DNA of 64,000 nucleotides from an uncultured bacterium (lineage in GTDB: Bacteria; Bacteroidota; Bacteroidia; Bacteroidales; Bacteroidaceae). Numbering within the stretch: position 1 is the stretch's first letter; the number at the start of each line of letters is the position of its first letter. The position numbers and the translations under genes were made by a program. Positions 53,998 to 63,170 of this stretch are shown piece by piece. Under the pieces are notes generated by a model. The model did not search any database, was not told the origin of the DNA, and was given only the letters and a program-made list of their open reading frames with translations. The stretch lies in NCBI GenBank assembly GCA_905214625.1, contig CAJMMQ010000002.1, positions 62,001 to 126,000 of the forward strand. The letters are read 5' to 3'.

Positions 53998-54810
53998 ATG
54001 AAACATCTAAGAACACTCACACTGGCAATAATGCTGATTGCAACTGCCGTGACAGCCATGGCGCAGTGTAACTTCAGAAACACAGCCTTCAAGTCGGGCG
54101 AGTTCTTGTCATACAACCTTTATTACAACTGGAAATTTGTATGGGTAAGAGTAGGCACCGCCTCGATGTCGATAGTGCAAAGCAAATATAACGGCAAGCA
54201 AGCCTACCGCGCAAGCCTCACCACAAGGGGCAACAGCAAGATGGACAAGATGTTCGTGATGCGCGACACGCTGCTCTGCTACTCAACCACCGACCTGGCT
54301 CCGCTCTACTACCGCAAGGGAGCGCTGGAGGGAAAACGCTACACCGTAGACCAGGTGTGGTACAGTTATCCGGGCGGAAAGTGCAAGATTACACAGAGCC
54401 GACTGCACAAAGACGGCAAGGTGGAGAAGCGAACGGTGAGTCCGGGCGAGTGTGTCTACGACATGATGAACATATTTCTCAGGGCGCGCAGCTTCGACCC
54501 GGCCAACTGGAAGAAGGGTTATGTGGTTGACTTCCCCATTGCCGACGGCAACGGACTCAACCCCGCGAAGCTGAAATACCTGGGACGCAAGACCGTGAAG
54601 GCCGACAACGGCGTGAAATACCGCTGCCTCGAGCTGTCGTACACAGAGAAAGACAAGGGCGAATGGCGCGAGATTGCACGCTTCTTCGTAACCGACGACG
54701 ACAACCACATACCCGTAAGGCTCGACATGTTCCTGAAGTTCGGCTCGGCAAAGGCTTTCCTCACCAACATGAGGGGCACGCGCAACAAGATTACTTCGGT
54801 AACGAAATAA
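53998..54810 (+). CDS. DUF3108 secreted protein
   Basis: 270 residues from ATG 53998. A signal peptide (MKHLRTLTLAIMLIATAVTAMA) is followed by the DUF3108 fold, seen in FKSGEFLSYNLYYNWKFVWVRVGTASM, typical of beta-rich envelope proteins. YPGGKCKITQSRLHKDGKVEKRTVSPGECVYDMMNIFLRAR is central. Function is unknown; family members sit in envelope operons. It is 80 bases after the Ig-like lipoprotein gene and may be cotranscribed. The open frame starts 21 codons earlier, but that part lacks signal character. Confidence 0.87.
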   Translation: MKHLRTLTLAIMLIATAVTAMAQCNFRNTAFKSGEFLSYNLYYNWKFVWVRVGTASMSIVQSKYNGKQAYRASLTTRGNSKMDKMFVMRDTLLCYSTTDLAPLYYRKGALEGKRYTVDQVWYSYPGGKCKITQSRLHKDGKVEKRTVSPGECVYDMMNIFLRARSFDPANWKKGYVVDFPIADGNGLNPAKLKYLGRKTVKADNGVKYRCLELSYTEKDKGEWREIARFFVTDDDNHIPVRLDMFLKFGSAKAFLTNMRGTRNKITSVTK

Positions 54811-54886
54811 GCACTGACAACAGCCGGCAACGGCACGCCTGCGGGCATACGGCCGGCCGGAACGACATAACATAGGAGCTGAAAGG

Positions 54887-55849
54887 ATGCTTAACGCAAC
54901 AACAATGAAGGCCGCTGCCGCGACATTCTGCCTTATATGCTGCACCGCGGCACAGGCAACTGGCGGCAAAACATATATCATGAGCATGGCGGAAACCGCC
55001 GTGGCGCAGAGCGAAAGGCCACTGCCTGAAGTACAGAAGAAGCTCGCAGCCGTTGAAAAGCTCACAGAAGGCAAGGATGCCGAGATAGGAGTGGCATGGA
55101 TGGAGGGCAACGCCATGAACAGCGTAAACAACGAAAAGCTGTATCCGCTGATGAGTGTGTTCAAGCTCCACGTGGCCGTGGCCCTGCTGAGAGACATGCA
55201 GCGCAGGGGCGCAGCGGTGGACACGACGCTCAACATAACGCCGGAACAGATGCGCAAGGACACATACAGTCCGCTGATGAAGCTGCATCCCGACGGCCAT
55301 TTCAGCATAACGCTGCCGCAACTGATACGCTACGCCATAGCCGAGAGCGACAACAACGCCGCCGACATACTGATAGCCATGGCCGGAGGCATTGACAGCG
55401 TTGACCGCGAGATACACGCCATGGGCATCAAAGACTGCCATCTGTCGGAGACGGAGGCCACTATGTATGAAACGCCGATGAACAGCTATGCCAACTGGAG
55501 CAAGCCCGAGTCGGTGGTGTGGCTGCTCAGCAAACTGTATGACGGCAAGCTGCTGAGCGGCGAATACGACCGCTGCATAAAGCAGGCGCTGGCCGCAACC
55601 ACCACGGGAGCCGACAAGATAAAGGCCGGACTGAGCCACGGCATGACGCTGGCGCACAAGACCGGCACGGGATTCCGCCAACCCGACGGCACCAAGACGG
55701 CCGACAACGACGCCGGAGTGGTGACCAGGCCCGACGGCAGCCGCGTGATAATAGCCATACTGATAAAAGACTCAAGGCTGAGCGACGCCGACAACGCGCG
55801 CCTAATGGCCGAGATAACAAGGATAATTTTGGGCGATGCAAGAGAGTGA
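54887..55849 (+). CDS. Class A beta-lactamase, subclass A2-like
   Basis: 320 residues with an export signal (TMKAAAATFCLICCTAAQATGG). The active-site Ser-x-x-Lys is MSVFK in PLMSVFKLHVAVALL (about residue 90), the second motif is Ser-Asp-Asn in YAIAESDNNAADILI, the Glu general base is likely in SETEATMYE, and the third motif is KTG in LAHKTGTGFRQ. Subclass A2 (CfxA, CepA, CblA, PER) shows this layout. Penicillinase or cephalosporinase activity is expected; substrates cannot be predicted. A Shine-Dalgarno-like AGGAG lies about ten bases before the ATG. It does not look like a mobile copy, since no transposase or integration site flanks it. Confidence 0.9.
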   Translation: MLNATTMKAAAATFCLICCTAAQATGGKTYIMSMAETAVAQSERPLPEVQKKLAAVEKLTEGKDAEIGVAWMEGNAMNSVNNEKLYPLMSVFKLHVAVALLRDMQRRGAAVDTTLNITPEQMRKDTYSPLMKLHPDGHFSITLPQLIRYAIAESDNNAADILIAMAGGIDSVDREIHAMGIKDCHLSETEATMYETPMNSYANWSKPESVVWLLSKLYDGKLLSGEYDRCIKQALAATTTGADKIKAGLSHGMTLAHKTGTGFRQPDGTKTADNDAGVVTRPDGSRVIIAILIKDSRLSDADNARLMAEITRIILGDARE

Positions 55850-55962
55850 GCGGATGCCCGGCGGCGACAGAAGCAAGACCTGCGAGGCGGCATCAGCCGG
55901 CAAAGTATAAGTCTCATTCGTCCCATTGCCCCCATCCCCCGCAAACACCAATAACAACGAAG

Positions 55963-57348
55963 ATGAAGAAACTATTTATAGAAACCTACGGCTGCCAGAT
56001 GAACGTGGCCGACAGCGAGGTTGTGGCCTCGGTGATGAAGATGGCAGGATATGAGCTTTGCGAAAGCGTTGACGATGCCGACGCCGTGTTTCTGAACACG
56101 TGCAGCGTGCGCGACAACGCCGAACAGAAAGTGCTCAACCGCCTCGACACCCTGCACGCCATGACGCGCAAGGGCAGAAGAATGATTATCGGAGTGCTGG
56201 GATGCATGGCCGAGAGAGTGAAGGAAGACCTGCTGGAGAACCACCATGCCGACCTCGTGGCCGGCCCAGACGCATATCTCACCCTGCCCGACCTCATAGC
56301 CCAGGCCGAGACCGGACACAAGGCGATGAACATAGAGCTGTCTACGACGGAGACTTACCGCGACGTTATGCCGCAGAGAATATGCGGACCGCACGTTGGC
56401 GGATTCGTCAGCATAATGCGCGGATGCAACAACTTCTGCCACTACTGCATTGTGCCTTACACCCGCGGACGCGAACGCAGCCGCGACGTGGAGAGCATCC
56501 TGCGCGAGGTGCGCGACCTGCACGAGCACGGATTCAAGGAGGTTACGCTGCTGGGACAGAACGTTAACTCCTATCTGGGAGAATTAAAAATTAAAAATGA
56601 AAAAGTAAACAACGAGGGTAACGACGACAAAGGCGACGCCAAGAGCGAGAAGGTGGCGTTCCCGGCACTGCTGCGCATGGTGGCCGAGGCCGTGCCCGAC
56701 ATGCGCATACGCTTCACCACGAGCCACCCGAAGGACATGAGCGACGACACGCTGCGCGTGATAGCAGAGATGCCTAACATCTGCCATCACATACATCTGC
56801 CCGTGCAGAGCGGCTCAGACCGAATACTGAAGCTGATGAACCGCAAATATACAAGGGAGTGGTATATGGACCGCGTGAGGGCCATACGCCGCATAATACC
56901 CGACTGCGGCATATCCACCGACATATTCGTGGGCTACCACAGCGAGACCGAGGAAGACCACCAGATGTCGCTCTCGCTGATGCGCGAGGTGGGCTACGAC
57001 TCTGCCTTCATGTTCAAATACAGCGAGCGCCCCGGCACATACGCATCGAAGCATCTGCCCGACGACGTATCAGAGGAAGTTAAGCTGCGCCGCCTGGCAG
57101 AGATGATAGAGCTGCAGACCAAGCTGTCGGCCGAGTCGAACGCCAAGGACGTGGGCAAGGAGTTCGACGTGCTGATTGAGGGCTTCAGCAAGCGCAGCCG
57201 CGAACAGCTCTTCGGACGCACCGGACAAAACAAGGTGGTGGTGTTCGACAAGGGCAACTGCCACATAGGCCAGACCGTGAGGGTAAGGATAACCGACAGC
57301 TCGAGCGCAACGCTCAAAGGCGTGCTCGCAGACGGCGGCGAGGCATAA
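55963..57348 (+). CDS. miaB: tRNA-2-methylthio-N6-dimethylallyladenosine synthase
   Basis: 461 residues from ATG 55963. Radical-SAM methylthiotransferase acting on tRNA A37. N-terminal cluster Cys in YGCQMN, NTCSVRD and GVLGCMAE; SAM cluster in GCNNFCHYCIVPYTRGRERSR (about residues 146-166); HLPVQSGSDRILKLMNRKYTREWY is typical; C-terminal TRAM domain around EQLFGRTGQNKVVVFDKGNC. A short insert near residues 207-230 (LKIKNEKVNNEGNDDKGD and onward) is AT-rich and seems to be added relative to Bacteroides homologues. A longer frame to 55846 is not conserved and overlaps a simple repeat. Confidence 0.96.
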   Translation: MKKLFIETYGCQMNVADSEVVASVMKMAGYELCESVDDADAVFLNTCSVRDNAEQKVLNRLDTLHAMTRKGRRMIIGVLGCMAERVKEDLLENHHADLVAGPDAYLTLPDLIAQAETGHKAMNIELSTTETYRDVMPQRICGPHVGGFVSIMRGCNNFCHYCIVPYTRGRERSRDVESILREVRDLHEHGFKEVTLLGQNVNSYLGELKIKNEKVNNEGNDDKGDAKSEKVAFPALLRMVAEAVPDMRIRFTTSHPKDMSDDTLRVIAEMPNICHHIHLPVQSGSDRILKLMNRKYTREWYMDRVRAIRRIIPDCGISTDIFVGYHSETEEDHQMSLSLMREVGYDSAFMFKYSERPGTYASKHLPDDVSEEVKLRRLAEMIELQTKLSAESNAKDVGKEFDVLIEGFSKRSREQLFGRTGQNKVVVFDKGNCHIGQTVRVRITDSSSATLKGVLADGGEA

Positions 57349-57386
57349 AACCGACAAATTATAAACACGATAATATCAACTTTGAA

Positions 57387-57518
57387 GAGAAAGGCGGCCC
57401 TCTTGTCTGCAAGAGGCTGCCTTTCATGTTTTAAAAGGCCGCCTCTCACCGTCCGAAAAGCCGTCTTTTGCAGGCTGAAAGGCCACCTTTTAGAGCCTAA
57501 AACATGGCCTTTTGCAAC
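57387..57518. repeat. 22-bp repeat array 9 (six units) plus trailer
   Basis: Units start at 57387, 57409, 57431, 57453, 57475 and 57497, then a trailer at 57519-57540 (GCATTGTGTATCAATG). The first three units are divergent (one is GCAAGAGG-CTG-CCTTTC). Units 5 and 6 are partly complementary. It lies between miaB and the MsbA-like gene. Confidence 0.9.
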
Positions 57519-57540
57519 GCATTGTGTATCAATGTGTTAT

Positions 57541-57789
57541 GCAGCCTGTTACATTCCGCCCCGAAACACGGTCCGACAGGCCGCATAACAGGGGCATGAA
57601 ACAGTAATTAACGGCATTAATCCTCCATGCAGCAAGGCGCTGACAGAATACGGAAAAGCCGGCAGCGGCATGCCTGCCGGCATGCTTTAGCAGCATGACA
57701 ACCGGCATGGATTAAACCCTCAAACAGCCCCCATATTGTCTCCTCAGCCCCTCTCGCAGCCTCATAATGAACTAAAACGGCCCCCATAT
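57541..57789. other. Intergenic stretch without a recognised gene
   Basis: The 249 bases between array 9 and the promoter of the exporter contain a short GC-rich inverted stretch (CCGGCAGCGGCATGCCTGCCGG, about 57659-57680). No gene, tRNA or clear regulatory site is supported. Confidence 0.4.
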
Positions 57790-57820
57790 TTTGTTTTCTT
57801 GCGCAAAAACACTATCTTTG
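57790..57820 (+). promoter_or_regulatory. Promoter of the glycolipid export operon
   Basis: TTTG (57790-57793), 19 bases, TATCTTTG (57813-57820). This is the best match to the Bacteroidota consensus in the window and lies 48 bases before the ATG. Confidence 0.75.
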
Positions 57821-57867
57821 CATCCGGAATAAACCTAAATTCCATAAAAAGAACAACCCACGGATAG

Positions 57868-59697
57868 ATGAAAGAATTTTTACAAGTATTGCGCCGTTTC
57901 GTACCTCCCTACAAGAAATATCTGGTGCTTACGGTGGTGTTTAATATCCTTTCGGCGATATTGAACATATTTTCTTTCATGGCCATAATACCAATCCTGC
58001 AGATACTTTTCAAGACTCAGGCGGCCAGCGTGCCTGCCGGACTGATGGACTGGGGCAGCGGCGACATGAAAGAAGTAATGACAAATAACTTTAACTATTA
58101 TATCTACGAGATGATAGAGAGCATGGGCGCCACCACGACGCTGCTCATAATAGGTCTGTTTCTGGCCTTCATGACTTTTCTGAAGACCGGTGCCTACTTT
58201 CTGTCGTCGGCCACGATAATACCTATCCGCACGGGTGTGGTGCGCGACATACGCAACCAGCTCTACCGCAAGATTACGTCGCTGCCGCTCGGTTTCTTCT
58301 CAGAAGAGCGCAAGGGCGACATCATAGCGCGCATGAGCGGCGACGTACAGGAGATTGAAAACTCAATAATGTCGAGCCTCGACATGCTCTTCAAGAACCC
58401 CATACTGATAGTGTTCTATTTCGCCACGCTGCTCGTAATCAGCTGGCAGCTGACGGTCTTCACGCTCGTCATAGTGCCCCTGATGGGCTGGTTTATGGGC
58501 TTCGTAGGCCGAAAGCTGAAGCAGAAGTCTATCAAGGCACAGTCGCTGTGGAGCGACACGATGAGCCAGGTGGAGGAGACGCTGGGCGGCCTGCGCATCA
58601 TAAAGGCTTTCTGCGCCGAGGAGAAGATGAACCGCCGCTTCGACAAGATTAACTCTGAATACCGCGACAACATACGCCGCGTGAACACCCGCCAGCAGAT
58701 GGCCCACCCGATGAGCGAGTTTCTGGGCACAGTAATGATTGTCATAGTGCTCTGGTTCGGCGGTGTGCTCGTGCTCAACAACATGACTCTGAGCGGCCCC
58801 ACGTTCATCTACTATCTCGTCATACTATACAGCATAATCAATCCGCTGAAAGAATTCTCAAAGGCGGGCTACAACATACCCAAGGGTCTGGCATCTATGG
58901 AGCGCGTAGACAAGATTCTTATGGCCGAGAGCAACATCAAGGAGCCTGAACATCCGGTGCATGTAACCGACTTCAAGAGCAAGATTGAGTTCCGCAACGT
59001 GTCGTTCAAGTACGACCAGAAGTGGGTTCTGCGCAACATAAACCTCACCATAGAGAAGGGCAAGACAGTGGCCCTGGTAGGCCAGAGCGGCGGCGGCAAG
59101 TCGACGCTCGTTGACCTCATTCCGCGCTACTACGACGTGCAGGAGGGCGAGGTGCTCATCGACGGCGTGAACGTGAAGGACATGGGACTGCACGACCTGC
59201 GCTCGCTCATAGGCAACGTAAACCAGGAAGCCATACTGTTTAACGACAGTTTCCGCAACAACATATCGTTCGGCGTTGACAACGCCACGCAGGAACAGAT
59301 AGAGAACGCCGCAAGGATAGCCAACGCCCACGACTTCATAATGGAGTCGGAACACGGCTACGACACCAACATAGGCGACCGCGGCGGACGCCTCTCGGGC
59401 GGACAGCGCCAGCGCGTGAGCATAGCCCGCGCCATACTTAAAAACCCGCCGATACTCATTCTCGACGAGGCCACGTCGGCCCTCGACACCGAGAGCGAGC
59501 GGCTTGTGCAGGATGCCCTTGAGCATCTGATGAAAACACGCACCACGGTGGCCATTGCCCACCGCCTGTCGACCATCAAGAACGCCGACGAGATATGCGT
59601 GATACATGAGGGAGAAATCGTTGAGCGCGGCACCCACGAGGAGCTGCTCGCCATCGACGGCTACTACAAGAAGCTGAACGACATGCAGACACTGTAA
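57868..59697 (+). CDS. ABC exporter with fused membrane and ATPase domains, MsbA-like
   Basis: 609 residues. Residues 1-330 have six membrane helices (for example VVFNILSAILNIFSFMAIIPILQ, LIIGLFLAFMTFLKTGAYFLSS). The ATPase follows with Walker A GQSGGGKST (about residue 407), the LSGGQRQR signature, Walker B ILILDEATS and switch His AHRLS. Such exporters flip lipid A or glycolipid precursors across the inner membrane. The first gene of the cluster, 22 bases before the acyltransferase, so a lipid A function is likely. Peptide or drug export is less likely. Confidence 0.93.
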   Translation: MKEFLQVLRRFVPPYKKYLVLTVVFNILSAILNIFSFMAIIPILQILFKTQAASVPAGLMDWGSGDMKEVMTNNFNYYIYEMIESMGATTTLLIIGLFLAFMTFLKTGAYFLSSATIIPIRTGVVRDIRNQLYRKITSLPLGFFSEERKGDIIARMSGDVQEIENSIMSSLDMLFKNPILIVFYFATLLVISWQLTVFTLVIVPLMGWFMGFVGRKLKQKSIKAQSLWSDTMSQVEETLGGLRIIKAFCAEEKMNRRFDKINSEYRDNIRRVNTRQQMAHPMSEFLGTVMIVIVLWFGGVLVLNNMTLSGPTFIYYLVILYSIINPLKEFSKAGYNIPKGLASMERVDKILMAESNIKEPEHPVHVTDFKSKIEFRNVSFKYDQKWVLRNINLTIEKGKTVALVGQSGGGKSTLVDLIPRYYDVQEGEVLIDGVNVKDMGLHDLRSLIGNVNQEAILFNDSFRNNISFGVDNATQEQIENAARIANAHDFIMESEHGYDTNIGDRGGRLSGGQRQRVSIARAILKNPPILILDEATSALDTESERLVQDALEHLMKTRTTVAIAHRLSTIKNADEICVIHEGEIVERGTHEELLAIDGYYKKLNDMQTL

Positions 59698-59719
59698 ACA
59701 ACTAACCGGAGAAAGAGGA

Positions 59720-60652
59720 ATGAAAGAATTTATATACAACATAATCTACGGCATTTTCTATCTGGTGTCAAAGTTGCCTTACAGGGTGCTCTACGTGATG
59801 TCAGACATAGCCAACCTCGTTCTCTACCACATAGTGCGCTACCGCCGCAACATAGTAAGACACAACATAACGTCGGCCTTCCCCGAAAAGAGCCTCGAGG
59901 AGTGCATCGCCATAGAGCGCGGATTCTACAAATGGTTCTGCGACTACTTCGTAGAAACAGTCAAGCTCATGTCTGTCAGCCGCAAAGAGCTGCTCAGCCG
60001 CATAGAGTTCAGGGGCATCGACAAGATTGAAGACTGCTTCGACAAGGGGCAGACGTGTGCCGGCATTCTCGGACATTACGGCAACTGGGAGCTTCTCTCG
60101 GCCACGGGGCTTGTCATAAAGCGCCACCCCGAATCAGTAATCGGCCTAATCTATCACCCCCTGCGCAGCCAGCTCTTCGACCGCCTGTTCATCAACATGC
60201 GCCAGAGCATGGGCGGAGTGTGCGTTCCGAAGAAAGACATACTGAGGTATCTCGTGTCGTTCCGCAACCAGAATCTCATGAATCTCTTCGGCTACATTGC
60301 CGACCAGGCGCCGCGCTACCGCAACATCCACCTCTGGCTGCCGTTCCTCAACCACGACACACCTGTGTTCACGGGCGCCGAACGCATAATGCGCAAGATG
60401 AACAATGCCGTGTTCTACATCGACGTTGAACGCCCCGAACGCGGAAAATATATCTACACCTTCAAGCTGATGACCGACAAACCGGGCGAAATGCCTGAGT
60501 TTGAGATAACCAAACGCTTCTTTGCCATGCTCGAACAGACCATCAGGCGCGAGCCGCGCTACTATCTCTGGAGCCACAACCGCTGGAAACGCACAAGGGA
60601 GGAGTTTGACAAAGAGTTTAAGATTGAAAACGGACACGTGGTAAGAAAATAG
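59720..60652 (+). CDS. LpxL/HtrB-type lauroyl acyltransferase
   Basis: 310 residues. An N-terminal hydrophobic stretch suggests membrane attachment. GILGHYGNWELLSATGLVIKR (about residues 112-132) contains the His-x4-Glu catalytic motif of late acyltransferases in lipid A synthesis. YIADQAPRYRNIHLWLPFLNHDTPVFTGAERIMRK follows, as in this family. It should add an acyl chain from acyl-ACP to lipid A precursor. It lies 22 bases after the MsbA-like gene, and both belong to outer-membrane glycolipid assembly. Confidence 0.93.
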   Translation: MKEFIYNIIYGIFYLVSKLPYRVLYVMSDIANLVLYHIVRYRRNIVRHNITSAFPEKSLEECIAIERGFYKWFCDYFVETVKLMSVSRKELLSRIEFRGIDKIEDCFDKGQTCAGILGHYGNWELLSATGLVIKRHPESVIGLIYHPLRSQLFDRLFINMRQSMGGVCVPKKDILRYLVSFRNQNLMNLFGYIADQAPRYRNIHLWLPFLNHDTPVFTGAERIMRKMNNAVFYIDVERPERGKYIYTFKLMTDKPGEMPEFEITKRFFAMLEQTIRREPRYYLWSHNRWKRTREEFDKEFKIENGHVVRK

Positions 60653-60792
60653 GCCGTAAGGCTGTAACACGTGAAACATATAACATTAATGGGCTGACAC
60701 ATATCTTTAAACAGCACTGCCGATGCGCCGCGGCCGGCACGGCTCTTACGGACATCGGGGCACAACGCAGCCCGCAACAAAAAATGTGAGAT

Positions 60793-61929
60793 ATGATTAT
60801 AGGATACGACGCCAAGCGCATTGTATGTAACCGCACCGGACTGGGAAGCTACGCCCGCACACTAATCAACGACCTCTCGGAGGTAATTACGCCCGACATG
60901 ACGCTCAACCTCTATGCCCCCGACAAGGGCGACAGCACGCTGAGAAGCCAGGTAAGAGAGTCGGACAACGTAAGATTTGTGTATCCACGCAAGAGCCTTT
61001 CGGGCCTGCGCAAGGCATGGTGGCGCATGCACTCAGTGGTGGACGACCTCTGCGCCGACGGCGTAAAACTCTATCACGGACTCTCGGGCGAGCTGCCCAT
61101 AGGCATAAAGAAGGCCGGCATAAAGACCGTGGTTACCATTCACGACATCATCTTCATGCGACATCCCGAATGGTACAACTGGCCCGACACCAAGATTTAT
61201 GCGTGGAAGTTCAGAAAGACATGCGAAGAGGCCGACCGTATAATAGCCATAAGCGAATGTACCAAGCGCGACATAATGCTCTTCGGAGGCGTAAGTCCCG
61301 AGAAGATAGACGTTATCTATCAGAGCTGCGGCTCGCGCTACAAGATGCGCGAAGGCGAGAAGAAGATGCACGAGGTGCACACCGGCTACATGCTGCCCGA
61401 ACGGTATATCGTGAACGTGGGCACCATTGAGGAGCGCAAGAACGTGCTGCTGGCAGTAAAGGCCCTCAGACTGCTGCCCGACGACATAAGTCTGGTGATA
61501 GTAGGCAAGGCCACCTCATACACCGAAAAGGTGAAGGCGTATATCAGGGAGAACGGCCTTGAAAGCCGCGTGAAGATACTCAACAACGTGCCCAACGAAG
61601 ACCTGCCCGCCATTTATCAGATGGCCGAGGCCTGCGTCTACCCCTCCAGATACGAGGGTTTCGGCGTGCCTATAATAGAAGCCATACAGAGCGGACTGCC
61701 CGTAGTGGCGTGCACGGGCAGCTGTCTTGAGGAGGCAGGCGGCAACGGCACCATATATGTCGACCCCGACGACGTCTATGCCATGGCCGAAGCCATAAAG
61801 CAGGTTGTCAAGGGAGCACCCGGACGCGAGGAGCGCATAGCCGCAAGCCGCCAGTATATAACGCGATTTGAGGGCAACAACGTGGCCCAGCAGGTGATGA
61901 ACGTCTACAGGGACGTGCTCGGCATCTGA
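60793..61929 (+). CDS. Glycosyltransferase family 4
   Basis: 378 residues of the GT-B fold. The N-terminal domain begins GYDAKRIVCNRTGLGSYARTLINDL. IVNVGTIEERKNVLLAVKALRLLP starts the C-terminal, nucleotide-sugar-binding domain, and YPSRYEGFGVPIIEAIQSGLPVVACTGSCLEEAGG carries the E-x7-E retaining motif of GT4. It should add a sugar to a lipid-linked glycan on the cytoplasmic face. It is third in the cluster, 140 bases after the acyltransferase gene. Confidence 0.92.
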   Translation: MIIGYDAKRIVCNRTGLGSYARTLINDLSEVITPDMTLNLYAPDKGDSTLRSQVRESDNVRFVYPRKSLSGLRKAWWRMHSVVDDLCADGVKLYHGLSGELPIGIKKAGIKTVVTIHDIIFMRHPEWYNWPDTKIYAWKFRKTCEEADRIIAISECTKRDIMLFGGVSPEKIDVIYQSCGSRYKMREGEKKMHEVHTGYMLPERYIVNVGTIEERKNVLLAVKALRLLPDDISLVIVGKATSYTEKVKAYIRENGLESRVKILNNVPNEDLPAIYQMAEACVYPSRYEGFGVPIIEAIQSGLPVVACTGSCLEEAGGNGTIYVDPDDVYAMAEAIKQVVKGAPGREERIAASRQYITRFEGNNVAQQVMNVYRDVLGI

Positions 61930-62038
61930 CGGCAAGGACACGCCAAAGGGGCTATAACCATATAATACAAACAAAGCAAAGGCACGGGCGGATATAAGCA
62001 ATGCCGCCGCCAAAGCCCTGCAAAATAACGTAACGACT

Positions 62039-62944
62039 ATGAACGGCGAAATATTCTCCATACTCATACCCACATGGAACAACCTGCCCTTCCTTAAGAT
62101 ATGCGTGGACAGCATAAGGAAGAACTCTACATACAGGCACCAGATTATAGTACACGTCAACGACGGAAGCGACGGCACGCTCGAATGGGTGAGGCAGCAG
62201 GGCCTCGACTACACCCACTCGCAGACCAACGTGGGCGTGTGCCTGGCCATGAACATGATGCGCAGCAAGGTGAAGACCGACTACATGCTCTTCATCAACG
62301 ACGACATGTACGCGCTGCCTGAATGGGACAAGGCGCTGTATGACGAGATAAAGGCGCTGCCCGACAACCGTTTCTTCCTGTCGTCTACCACAATACAGCC
62401 CCGCACAAAGGGCGACTCGATTATCAACGCCGACTATGGCGACACGCCTGAGACTTTCATGGAGCAGGACCTGCTCAACGAGTTCCGCTCATACAAGATG
62501 GCCGACTGGATGGGCGCAACGCTGCCGCCGAACATCGTTCACCGCGACATCTGGGACCTCGTGGGCGGCTACAGCATAGAGCTTTCGCCCGGAATGTACA
62601 GCGACCCCGACTTCACCGCCAAGCTGTATCTATGCGGCATAAGGATGATGAAGGGCATATCGGCCAGCCGCGTGTATCACTTCGAAACTAAGTCGACCAC
62701 CAGGATACGCAAGAATATGGGCCAGATGCAGTTTCTGCTGAAGTGGGGCATGACCAACTCCACCTTCAGGCGCATATTCACACACAAGGGACACGACTTC
62801 GACAGCCGTCTTGCAGACTCCTTCAGGCACGACGGCCATCTGAAGACTCATATCCTGCGCGGACGCCTGAAGGCGCTGTGGTGGATGCTGACAAAGGACT
62901 TCGGACCGCTGTGGAAGTTCTGGGACAACGACAAGAGACAATAA
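62039..62944 (+). CDS. Glycosyltransferase family 2
   Basis: 301 residues of the GT-A fold. ILIPTWNNLPFLKICVDSIRKNS and VHVNDGSDGTLEWVRQQ hold the nucleotide site, LFINDDMYALPEWDKAL has the D-D-x metal motif, and GATLPPNIVHRDIWDLVGGYSIELSPGMYSDPDFT the acceptor and base region. Inverting transfer to a lipid or surface glycan is expected. The spacing to the GT4 gene is 109 bases. The donor sugar cannot be read. Confidence 0.92.
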   Translation: MNGEIFSILIPTWNNLPFLKICVDSIRKNSTYRHQIIVHVNDGSDGTLEWVRQQGLDYTHSQTNVGVCLAMNMMRSKVKTDYMLFINDDMYALPEWDKALYDEIKALPDNRFFLSSTTIQPRTKGDSIINADYGDTPETFMEQDLLNEFRSYKMADWMGATLPPNIVHRDIWDLVGGYSIELSPGMYSDPDFTAKLYLCGIRMMKGISASRVYHFETKSTTRIRKNMGQMQFLLKWGMTNSTFRRIFTHKGHDFDSRLADSFRHDGHLKTHILRGRLKALWWMLTKDFGPLWKFWDNDKRQ

Positions 62945-62996
62945 GCCGGCAGCCCTGCCGGCACCATGCAAAACAGGCCTGCCGGCAGACTGAAAT

Positions 62997-63084
62997 ACAA
63001 AAGACCACATATCGCATTGCGAAAGACCACATATTGCAGGCTGAAAGGCCACATATTGCAAGCCAAAAGACGGCATATTGCAAG
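62997..63084. repeat. 22-bp repeat array 10 (four units) plus trailer
   Basis: Units start at 62997, 63019, 63041 and 63063. They share the right half ACATATTGC rather than CCTTTTGC. A trailer (TCATTGAATATCAATGCG) begins at 63085. Located between two glycosyltransferase genes. Confidence 0.92.
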
Positions 63085-63170
63085 TCATTGAATATCAATG
63101 CGATACACAGAATGCCGGCAGCACGGCAAAAGGTAATATAAAATTTCATCCGAATTAACAACAACTATAT

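Noticed and set aside
55846..55962. Longer start of miaB at 55846
   Set aside because: The added residues (Pro/His-rich) overlap a simple repeat and do not match MiaB; ATG 55963 gives the conserved N-terminus.
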